Positions 10,833 through 19,495 of a stretch of DNA of 64,000 nucleotides are shown here, piece by piece. Made by a program: the position numbers and the translations under genes. This DNA comes from Grifola frondosa (Eukaryota; Basidiomycota; Agaricomycetes; Polyporales; Grifolaceae). Within the stretch, counting starts at the first letter, position 1, and the number at the start of each line of letters is the position of its first letter. The stretch covers positions 1,798,001 to 1,862,000 of the forward strand of contig LUGG01000005.1 in NCBI GenBank assembly GCA_001683735.1, written 5' to 3'. Below the pieces are notes generated by a model that saw only the letters and a list, made by a program, of their open reading frames with translations, searched no databases and was not told where the DNA came from.

Positions 10833-12101
10833 ATGGTTTGGTGCGGGCTATTCTTGTCACCTCTTCTCCCCGTACATCTCTACTCTTGTCGAGGCACTCG
10901 AGGAAACGGACGGCGCTCGAATATATCTGTCACGGAGCTGTTCACGGTCCTCAGTGTCACAGATGCGGCACGCGCAGCGGACTTGAAGGAACTGTCGAAG
11001 GAGGACGCGTGTAAGGCGACCACGCAGCTGTTCCTCGGCGTCGCAGGTGCCGCGCGCAGGGACCTGGAGAAGCAGCCGACGAAGAAGGGTGCAGGTACGG
11101 CATTCGTCGGACTGCTCACGGCATCACAGATGCCGCGCGCGCAGATCTGAAGGAAGGGACGAAGGAGGGTGTGCGAAAGTGTGCGTAAGGTGATTGTAGA
11201 GCTGTCCCTCGGCGTCGGAGGTGCCACGCGCAGGGACCTGGAAAAGCAGCCGAGGAAGAAGGGTGTAGGTAGGGCATTCGTCGCGCTGCTCACGGCATCC
11301 CAGATGCCGCGCGCGTGGACTTGATGAAAGAATTGGAGAAGGAGGGCACGCACAAGGCGATCGTACAGTTGCAAGGGTGATGGGGAGCGAGAAGGAGGCC
11401 CGGGCGCGAATTCCATTGTCTTCTGTGGAAGTCCGTCGGTACCATCTCGACCACCACTGCCGGACGTCGACGATCCGTATCGCATGAGGGTGCCGATGAC
11501 AGCTCACTATGCGATGTGGTCAATACAGATGGGTTTTTCGCGAAACTGCGCGAAACCCCTGATCGCGAATGACATGCAGCGGCTCTCAACGTCGGCAAGT
11601 TCTGGGCAGATGTTCTTCGTGTACATGACTACCTCCTATGTCTGAATATCAGGATATTATTTAGGGTAAATTACGGACACTCACGAACCTCATAGCTGTT
11701 CCTCGGCGTCACAGGTGCCACGCGCATGGTCCTGGAGGAGCAGCCGACGAAGAAGGGCATGCGTAGGGTGTTCGTCGGGTTGCTCACGGCATACCACATG
11801 ATGCGCGCACAGACCTGAAGGAGTGGTCGAAGGAGGATGTATGTAAGGTGACCATGAAGCTGTTCCTTGGCGTGCCACGCATGCGAACTTGGAGAAGCAG
11901 CTGACAAAGGAGGGTGTGCGTAGGGTGTTCATGGACAGCATGCCTTCGAAGATGCTTGCGGGTGGGGTGACCACACCCAGGACCATGAGCAAGGCTAGCT
12001 CGGAGAACAATGAAAGAGTACGTGCCTTGATTAAGCAGAAACCGGGGGCCGCTGTCGGGTCTTCAAGCGGAGGTACCATATTGAGGATGATTAGTCTATA
12101 G
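10833..12101 (+). pseudogene. Plavaka passenger region built from ~174-bp repeats
   Basis: Plus-strand degenerate coding region. An open stretch at 10833-11150 reads ...LKELSKEDACKATTQLFLG... then RRDLEKQPTKKGAGTAFVGLL. A related module recurs out of frame, and again at 11889-12101 (LEKQLTKEGVRRVFMDSMPS...). DNA units begin near 10945, 11121 and 11293 (spacing ~172-176 bp, each with a CTCACGGCATC-CAGATGC-GCGCGC-like start). Another lies near 11785 with a neighbour upstream, after an unrelated 11400-11680 gap. I recognise no domain. The minus strand is also open here, but the plus-strand translation has the more protein-like composition. From 12102 to 12477 I see no further gene. Confidence 0.4.
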
Positions 12102-12477
12102 TCAAGGGCCCGTAATACAGAACGGAAACATGTTATTGCTCGCCGCGCGACACCGAGCACATGCAGTCGTTCGCAATGATGCCGTCGCAGCAGCGCTGGT
12201 TTGTTTTGATGTGGTAGTAATGCCGACTGGTACTCACGGAAGAAAGGAGGCATTCGCTCAAGGTTTTCAGCTCGGAGTGGTCGGATTAGAAGCAGAATAT
12301 ACTATTATCGGGATGAAATGAGTTTCTCGACTGGTAGACATGTTTGACAGGAAAGTTAAACAATAAAGAGTGCTGCAACGAAGGATCAGGATAATCAGGG
12401 ACTAAGATAAGGTCAATGGAACGAACCCTGCTCTGAATCAGTTCACTTTCAAACCTGAAATCACCTCCTGCATTCCT

Positions 12478-12519
12478 TCAAGCCTTCCGAGAGCTCCGAG
12501 TTGCGCGGACCACACGAGG
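12478..12519 (-). CDS. Last exon fragment of the second Plavaka gene
   Basis: The reading frame of the minus-strand gene at 38870-40510 continues here once E1 and one AGCAT duplication are removed: ...MAAQDAHA joins PRVVRATRSSRKA and a TGA at 12478-12480. The frame is preserved across a 26-kb insertion, which confirms the junction. Confidence 0.7.
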   Translation of the reverse strand, partial: PRVVRATRSSRKA

Positions 12520-12524
12520 AGCAT

Positions 12525-12921
12525 TGTAACAAATTTCCTGATTTGGACATAGACGCCCAGTAGGCGCTGGGACGCGTCGCGTTGATCACTTGCAAGATCA
12601 GGTGACGGTTGAAGGAACGAGTGTCATATTGATGACACTGATTGGTGAGCGGATGAGTAAGGCAATATGGTGGATAGTGGCCATACGTACGCAAATGGAC
12701 TTTGTTATTTAAGTTTGAGTTTGCTACCTGGAACGTCAGCTCGTTCAACTTCGTTGAACAATTGCTTTCTTGCCAGGTAAGCAACTTGTATATTAGTTGT
12801 ACTTTAATACTAACTTCGTTGAACATTGCTTTCGTTGCCAGCTTTGCCCAAACGAAACCATCGTACGAATCTCAACACCGGGAGTAAGCGTACTCTGCCG
12901 TGGTTTTGGTGATTCGTTACA
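12525..12921 (+). repeat. E1 5' LTR
   Basis: TG...CA-bounded LTR. A TTATTTAAG TATA-like box (12705-12713) lies ~30 bp ahead of AGCTCGTTCAA (12738-12748), which is the probable RNA start and self-primer. Right after it, GTTCAAC and GTTGAAC form a small hairpin around TTC. A GACGCGTC palindrome lies near 12572. Confidence 0.88.
12738..12748 (+). promoter_or_regulatory. E1 candidate self-primer at RNA 5' end
   Basis: AGCTCGTTCAA is the exact reverse complement of TTGAACGAGCT at 12924-12934, three bases beyond the LTR end. Eleven perfectly paired bases at about +30 from a TATA-like box match the Tf1/sushi arrangement, in which the first 11 nt of the RNA prime minus-strand synthesis. Confidence 0.6.
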
Positions 12922-12923
12922 GT

Positions 12924-12934
12924 TTGAACGAGCT
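12924..12934 (+). other. E1 primer-binding site (self-priming type)
   Basis: TTGAACGAGCT begins just after the 5' LTR and complements the predicted RNA 5' end in the same LTR. No TGG tRNA-type primer site follows the LTR. Confidence 0.6.
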
Positions 12935-13730
12935 TTGCTTACCGTCCCCCTCGTCGATTTCAGTGACTTCCATCACAGCTACCAGGAGGGCAGCTGGGTG
13001 ACCGTCGTTGCGCACAACGACATCGTCTCTGGAGAGGAGGTCATCACTGAGGACGAGGCCGCTGACGTGTCGCCAGAGCGCGGCCTTCATAGGAGAAGTA
13101 CCCTCCGTCTACAACCCCGTTCCCCAGCAGAGGAGGAACGAGTTCCCCACCGAGATGCCGGAACCCCATCGACGCCGCGTACGAACGCCGGAGCGTCGAG
13201 CATTTCGAAGAGACCCGCGCTCTCTACATCGAACCGAGGACGACTGGAAGCCCCAGGAGTTCGTCGTCACCCCTCGCCGACGCGAGACACCCAGCGTGTC
13301 TTAGGCTATTCCCTCGCAGTCCTCACCGCCGTAGGACTTTCCCAGTTCAGTTTCAAACGCGACCGTACTCGGTCGACGACCTTCGGTGGCACGACCAGCC
13401 CGCAACGTCCCGTACGACGTTCGCCTCTCCCTCATCTCCTTTCGGTCTATTTGACCAATATCTCCTCTTACCTCGACGACAATCGCCCCCTTCCCCTGTG
13501 GGAGATTTTGACTAGTCAACTTCCACTTCGCTTTCGTCAGATTTACGAAGCGCGGAAACGTGCACAAGTCGTGCGAGGAAGTCGCGGAGCTCGCGAAGCG
13601 TCTCTTTGAGACCAACGTGCAGTATTGTGAGAAGTACTGGCTGTAGGTCGAGGGAACGGCGAGGGCCTAGTATCGTGTAACAATTGTATTCACTCCGCTG
13701 CTTGAGAAAAAAGAACCTTGTTTGTGACAC
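12935..13730 (+). other. E1 leader / possible N-terminal gag
   Basis: Open stretches exist in two frames (for example 13008-13304, Arg- and Pro-rich, ending in a stop). None carries a recognisable domain, and one long frame crosses in from the LTR. I treat this as leader or degraded N-terminal gag with frameshifts. Confidence 0.4.
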
Positions 13731-15349
13731 ATGTCCAACCCTGTGATCGTCTTATCGTTACCCAAACTGTCGTCACCACTATCTCTATCCTCTCCATCGT
13801 CGGTCTCTTCTACTACCTCCTCCGAACCTACACAGAGGTTCATATACGAGTCGCAAGAACTCCCAGGCAGACGGAGCGAATCTTCAGCCCCGCCCGACTC
13901 CCACCCATCCGGACGAGTCTCATGGACACAGCCGGACCATCCGAGAATCCGTGGACACCCGCGGAACCACGGCGATTCCTCCTCCTCCTCCACTAACTCA
14001 GGCCCAACGGAACTCGAAGCATTCGTAACCAGGGTGGTGTCGAACCTTCTCACGGAAGGCCTGACCGATCATACCCGCCGCATCACGATACTCGAGGAAG
14101 ACTGACCTCACTAAACGACAGTGAACCACGGAGTAGGTCGAGTGAACGGTCTCGAGGAAAGAACAGGAGCCGCATCGCGGACGCAGTCGCTCTAGCAGAC
14201 AGAGCACGAAAGCCGAGGCGAAGGCCCTCAAGCCGACCAGGTCGTCCAGGAACTCCGGGACGATATCGCTTCGTTGAGGCTGTCGATCAAGAACCTCAAG
14301 ACACGATGTCTCACTCTCGAGAATCTTCCGTCCCGAGGAAGGCCACGCTCTCGTACGTCCAAACGTTCGAGCCGGAACGTTTCCTACCGGTCCGCCTCCC
14401 CATCCAGACCCACGACCCTTCACCCTCTCCCCCGCGTCGACTGATGTCCCCGCTCCCGATACGAGAGAGCCCGTCGCGCCCGCGAGGGCACTATTCGTAA
14501 GCCCAAGTTCCCGCTCCCACGTCCTTCGCCAGGCCACGAAGGAAATGACTGCGGAACAGTGGATGAAGGCATGGGAGACGTACTTCGTCTATTACGAAGT
14601 CGGACGATCACGGATCGTATCGCCTATCCCGGATCGCTCAAGGAAGGAGCCCTAGATGGGCGTCCTCTTACAGCGATAATTTCAACAACAACGTGCCGGT
14701 TGGCTCATGGGAGGATTTCAAAAAAGAATTCCTCGGACAGTACGGACGCCTCGATTCGCAGTTGACGCTCAGCAGGCGCTGATGCGTCTTCGCAACGACG
14801 GCCAGTACAATCTATGCCGAACACTTCCGTCGCTGGGCCCCGCATCCGGACACAACCAGCAAACCCTTCTCTCCTGCTTCGGACCCAGGTCAAGCAGTCA
14901 ATTGAGATGCGATCGCCGGTCATGAGACGCAACCGGACACCTGGGAGAAGTACCTGAACGGGCCCAACGAGTAGATCAAGCCCGCGGCACTTACGCCCAT
15001 CCCGGATCGTCTCCACAGCAGTCAAAGACGACTGCTTATCGTCATCCCCATTCGCAGAGCAATCTCACTCTGCCCCGACTCTACGCCGGACCCTAACGCA
15101 ATGGACGTTGACCGCGCCGCAGCGCGCGCAAAGGGCGCGTGCTTCGTATGCGGCAAGGTGGGCCATCTGGCAAATGCGTGTCCAGATAAGAAGCCCAGCG
15201 GGAAGTCGATTCGCGAGATGAGTATCGACGAGTTAATTCGCCTTGTAGGACAGGAGCTCGTCGAGGAGAAGAAGAAGAAGCTGTCGACAAGGGCAAGCAG
15301 AAAGAGACTGCCAAGGAACCCGAGTCGTCAGCCAAGAGCGAGGAGATAG
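13731..15349 (+). pseudogene. E1 gag (capsid and CCHC nucleocapsid), frameshifted
   Basis: Structural polyprotein of the chromovirus. Starting at ATG 13731, a Ser-rich segment leads to a frame break near 14105. Capsid-like stretches follow in changing frames, including RSRITDRIAYP-like text near 14600-14640 and NNNVPVGSW-DFKKEFLGQYGRLDSQLTL at ~14690-14770. The final open piece, 15101-15349, encodes a perfect zinc knuckle CFVCGKVGHLANAC (C-X2-C-X4-H-X4-C; 15140-15181). At least three frame changes make it non-functional as read. Confidence 0.7.
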
Positions 15350-15419
15350 GAGCAATCGGCACGTCGTCGTCAACTGGAACACAGATTTTTTAGAGCGGCC
15401 TCATGTCGTCCCTGCTGAC

Positions 15420-15662
15420 GTGAAGGCCTCTCTCTCTCGCAACCGCTACAATTGTATTAGTGTAACCGAAATATCAAAAAGTCGTCAAAATTTTGATCTT
15501 CCAGTTACAGTAAGCGGCAGCAAGGGATCCGTACAAACGCAGGCGCTCCTAGACTCCGGAGCTTCTCAGTATTCGTTCACGAAGACTTCGTGCGGAAGCA
15601 CAACTGGAGTGAAACCCCTAAAAAACCCCTGTCGTCTACAATGCGGATCGATCCGAAAATGA
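15420..15662 (+). pseudogene. E1 retropepsin fragment
   Basis: Aspartic protease of the Pol polyprotein. The active-site triad motif LLDSGAS is at ~15543-15563. The frame is lost soon after (near 15590), where KHNW-like sequence continues in another frame. A later IIGLDYIRQHN-like match near 15757 corresponds to the second conserved protease strand. Confidence 0.7.
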
Positions 15663-15929
15663 AGGGGACCGATCAAGTCTACACGTGTTGAAATTGAAAT
15701 AGGCGATCACGAAACGAGGTCCCTATGTTGTGACCAACGTAGGGATCGAGACCTGATTATAGGCCTCGATTACATTCGACAACACAACCGGAGATAGACT
15801 GGGACGCTGGAACCTTGGAATTTACTAGATGCCCCAAGAGTGCGGACCAAGGTTCGCGAAGAAGGACAAGAAGAAGCCGCAGACGATGGAGGAAGCTGAT
15901 CGAAGTCTTGGTCGACGAAAGGACTTCGT

Positions 15930-16382
15930 ATGACCGAGACAAGTGACGCGAAAGCCCCACCGCGGCCTGCTTGGGAGGAACGAATGGAACTGGAAGAAGA
16001 GTTCATTCGCGCAGACGATGAAGTTCCCCTCGGATACCGTTATTCGAAACGGTATTGGGAATTTTACAAAGATACGGTAGCCTGGTATGAGGTCGATTCA
16101 CATGATCCCGAGTCTAACGCGGTTCTCGACCAATGGGTAGAGATTTGCGCAAAGTACACCAAGTCGCAGGAGATCGAAGAAGCGGCCCAAGCGGGAAAGC
16201 AGAAGAAGGAATGGAAGGAGATCGTTCCGGATCACCTCCATGATTTCGAGGATGTCTTTTCCAAGACGGCTAGTGAACGCTTCCCTATGAGCAAATCTTA
16301 CGACCATGCGATTGACTTGATGCCGAACCAAAACCTGCCGCCTATCTCGAAGGTCTACCCCTTGTCACCGGAAGAGACCCGT
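15930..16382 (+). pseudogene. E1 protease-RT linker, cut by E2
   Basis: Open frame ending in VPDHLHDFEDVFSKTASERFP then HAIDL and SKVYPLSPEET, the standard chromovirus segment just ahead of RT. The E2 LTR begins at 16383. The frame resumes at 35552 with [20 protein letters not shown] when E2 and one CCGT copy are removed. Confidence 0.85.
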
Positions 16383-16569
16383 TGTCACGCACCAAATGTG
16401 TTTGGTACCTGGACATGGCAAAATAACATCAATTTTGCACATTCTGTCATCAGTAAATGATATGGCATGGGACATCAAATCGGGAATATGGTCACGTGCT
16501 TATACTCATAAATAAAGCATAATTCTGTTCGGCTATTTCCAGGCATTCTTGTTCCCGTCCATCACCATC

Positions 16570-17013
16570 ATGCAGGCAATTTTGTACCCTTGTGATACTC
16601 AGGTTCCTTACTATCGGGTGCATCGACAGACTCATAAACATATCCTCATCCTCGATCCAGTCCAGGATCATCTTATCCCAATCTATTTTTCTGGTCCCCT
16701 TCGTCTTTTGGGACCCAACATCAAGTTTACAGGACGAATCACCCGCATCCTTCAATTTCAGGAGACTCGAGTCATTGTTGCTGTGGAGCATTACACAGGC
16801 ACCCAGGAAGTTGCAGTGGGCATTCCCTATTCCATTCTAGCCATGTTTGAATGGTTGGATGCATGGATCATTTGGAACATTGCTCATCGCAGAGGAATGT
16901 TGAAGCCGAACAGCGATATAGTCGAATTGCCGAAGAACATGCTGCAAGCAGGAGATGCGAGACTGATGGATGACTTTCTACTGATCTATGAGGGACATGG
17001 ATGGCAGAATTAG
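16570..17013 (+). CDS. LTR-encoded 147-residue protein, copy in E2 5' LTR
   Basis: Unknown function. The ORF lies wholly inside the LTR, behind a CATAAATA box ~60 bp upstream of its ATG. The protein has no signal peptide or evident membrane helix. It is rich in Ile, Leu and aromatic residues, with strings such as LRLLGPNIKFTGRI, VAVEHYTG, FEWLDAWIIWNIAH and DARLMDDFLLIY. The same frame is open in the E2 3' LTR (one difference, K to E) and in a diverged fragment at 62978-63421 (about 74% identical, no gaps). Many differences to the latter are third-position, as expected under purifying selection. I match it to no known family. Confidence 0.65.
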   Translation: MQAILYPCDTQVPYYRVHRQTHKHILILDPVQDHLIPIYFSGPLRLLGPNIKFTGRITRILQFQETRVIVAVEHYTGTQEVAVGIPYSILAMFEWLDAWIIWNIAHRRGMLKPNSDIVELPKNMLQAGDARLMDDFLLIYEGHGWQN

Positions 17014-17656
17014 GTCACATGACAATGTATCCATTTTCCCACCAATCAGCACTCAGCTCACATTATTTCAAGTCAAAATATGCATTTTTGTTAATGACAT
17101 TACATAAGAATGATTATAAGAAGGACCTACATGACTTGAGAAGTTACAATGGAAGGACCTAGACAAGGCCCAGACCAGTCTACATGTTCTAGCTAAGTCC
17201 CAGAATGGCCTAGCCCTTGTCAGAAACTCAATACGACCTAGGCTTGTCAAAAGACACCCTTAAATTTGGAGTGTTATCAGTTGTAACCCCATTTTGCAAG
17301 CCCGGACAGGTCCAGATCAATCACATGACCACCTGGATCATGAGCCCAGACCATCTAGACAAGGCCTAGATGTGGAGATAAGGAGAAAAGTAGGAGATAT
17401 AAATAGAATTGAAAGATTTAGTGTAGAAATAAGCTTAGTTAGGAAAACTTTGTACTGAATTCGTAGTTTTGATACTTTTTAACATAGTTTAGAATGTTCC
17501 ATGACTAAGACATGATCAGATGACCTCAGATGAACTCTGATTTGTCAGCACTAATTCAGAAAAGCCAAGTCAGGACCAATCAGGATTGACCATGGATAAT
17601 CATGATCAGTCGTGATTAGTCAGGATTTGAGGTGGATTAGTAAGGCAACCCAGAAA

Positions 17657-17723
17657 TGAGTCAGGGGGAGTCAGAGTGAGTCATTTCCATGGAATGTTCT
17701 GGAATTTCCTCAGGGTATAAAAG
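17657..17723 (+). promoter_or_regulatory. LTR-A core promoter: TGAGTCA trio, heat-shock-like element, TATA
   Basis: TGAGTCA at 17657, GGAGTCA at 17667 and TGAGTCA at 17677 are spaced exactly 10 bp, one helical turn. GAATGTTCTGGAA at 17692-17704 is a three-unit GAA-nn-TTC-nn-GAA heat-shock element. TATAAAAG follows at 17716-17723. The identical array is in the 3' LTR (34801, 34811, 34821; 34836-34848; 34860-34867). Confidence 0.6.
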
Positions 17724-18410
17724 CAGGCCAAACTGCCCCCCTGAGAGCAATATAGTTTTTATCCACTTTCACCCCAGACATCTGTGTGCCCTCTCCTTCT
17801 TTGTGAATTTCACCTTGGATTGTCACCTGACCAGACTGAGCTCTGGTAGTACAAGTCCAAGAAGAGTATCTCAAGGACCCTACAAGGAAAGTAGGATAGG
17901 TTGAGTACTCTGCAGTAGAATATTCTCAGTAGCAAGACAGCAGATTGCGGCGTAAGGAAAGTGCAAGTTTAAGTTCGAGACAAGAAGTTTCTTGGGCTGT
18001 TTGACTGTTCAGACAAGTGCTCTGAAAGTACAGACCCAGGCAGGAAGACTCAAGGACCCTACAGGACAGTAGGCTAGGTTGAGCACTCTCACAAGACCAG
18101 GAATTGAAGTCGCAAGTGTTAGCAAGTAATATCCCTGACATTCATTTGGAATCTACGTACCTGAATCTTATATATTTAATAAATCTCGGATTTCCGGACT
18201 CGGCTGAGCCTCTGACCGGAAAAGTAGGAAAACCCGTCACGCTTGGTGCACATTGAAGTATTGAAGGCTTTTAAATTTCTTGCTGCTTATAATTCAGTTT
18301 TACTGAACCCCTTGCTTGAAAAATAAATCCTTTTGTGAACAAATTCTTGTGTTAGAAATTTATTCTCAGACAGGAACTCTCACGTACGTCAATAACCCCT
18401 TACAAAGAGT

Positions 18411-18427
18411 TGGAGCCCACCGCGAGG
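18411..18427 (+). other. E2 putative primer-binding site
   Basis: TGGAGCCCACCGCGAGG begins 6 bp after the LTR and starts with the TGG expected against a tRNA CCA end. The same sequence follows the E3 5' LTR (52285-52301) although the two LTRs differ. I could not name the tRNA. Confidence 0.55.
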
Positions 18428-18547
18428 GGGTGTGGAAGTAAATTCAATAAGCCCAAAAGTCAATTAGAACGAAATCTGGAGACAAACCTGGATATTGCAG
18501 ATTCAGATAAGAACCCAAGTCAGGCCTTGTTACCAAAGGTTACCAGG

Positions 18548-19490
18548 ATGTACACGGATCATCGTGATCCCCCGAATGAACGTAGTCCATTATCAGATAC
18601 TCAGTTTTCCATAAGTGGATTCAGTAGTAGGTCTGCAATGGATATGCCAGTTGAAGGAACAAAGAATGCCCCAAAGCTATTCAGAGGAGAGGCAGCAGAA
18701 GTGCACCCATTTCTACGCCACTTTGAAAAGCTGGCAGCTCTTCATCACCTGACCACAGCAGAAAAATGCGAATTTGTCACAGATTACTGCTCGCGAAGGG
18801 TCAGAGAGACGATTGAAGGATTTTCAAGTTACAGAGAAGGCAATTGGGATGAGTTACGATCTAATGTGATCATATACTTCAATGCAGATCTGGAGTCTAA
18901 GAGATTCAGACTTAAGGACCTCCAGGCATTTTCAGCCAATTTAGAAGAGAGTCAATTCATGAATTGAAAGATTGGAGACGATACCTTAGGAAATTCATCC
19001 GAATTGCAGGATGGCTCCGAGGTCAGGCAAAGCTTACTGAGGATGATTATGCATATTACCTGTGGATAGGATTACCTCCTTCATTCAGAAAAAGATTGGA
19101 AGTTAGGATCTTAGCTCTCCACCCTATGCATGATATGTCAGAACCATTCAGCCAGCTATGATTCAGCAAGCAGCTGAAGGATTGTTAGGCCCAGATCGTT
19201 TGACACAGAAAGACTTGGAACTGAGGATATCTTCAAGCATGATAGCAGGATAGAAGATTCAGATGATGAAGCAAGTGATGATGAAAGGATAGCCCCAGCT
19301 AGGAAGGCTAGGAGACAGCCAGCAAGAAAATCAAGAGTTAAGCCAAAGAAGGTATATGATGAAGTGACACAGATGATGATGAAGAGGTGACTCGGCCAAT
19401 GGAGCCAGCACCTAAGTTGAAGAAGAGCATTGGAAGAGTCGTGAAGGAATCCCAAAAGAACAGAGGAATCAGAAATAGATAAGCTAGTTA
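18548..19490 (+). pseudogene. E2 gag, frameshifted
   Basis: Capsid-type Gag beginning at ATG 18548. The segment MDMPVEGTKNAPKLF...FLRHFEKLAALH...KCEFVTDYCSRRVRETIEGF and FNADLESKRFRLKDLQAF aligns residue for residue with E3 Gag (52401 on). The frame breaks near 18945, resumes as DWRRYLRKFIRIAGWLRGQ (18967 on), breaks again near 19150, and runs through an acidic, Lys/Arg-rich linker to the next ORF. E3 is open across the same stretch, so these look like indels, either decay or assembly error. Confidence 0.75.
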
Positions 19491-19495
19491 AGCAA

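Larger units (their letters stand above)
16383..18404 (+). repeat. E2 5' LTR (LTR-A)
   Basis: TG...CA LTR with two promoters: an upstream one (CACGTG 16493-16498, CATAAATA 16507-16514) ahead of an encoded ORF, and a downstream one (TATAAAAG 17716-17723) that probably starts the genomic RNA. Two related ~45-bp segments (17866-17912 and 18047-18091, CTCAAGGACCCTACA...) lie downstream. A hairpin block at 18193-18251 is shared with the unrelated-looking LTR of E3. Confidence 0.9.

Noticed and set aside
10880..11485. Long minus-strand open frame over the 174-bp repeats
   Set aside because: It exists because the repeat is GC-rich and stop-poor on both strands. The plus-strand translation has more plausible composition and the shared LEKQ motif.
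12797..13609. 270-codon plus-strand frame spanning the E1 LTR end
   Set aside because: It starts inside the LTR and crosses the primer-binding site, so it cannot be a normal gag start. Composition is Arg/Ser/Pro-rich with no domain.
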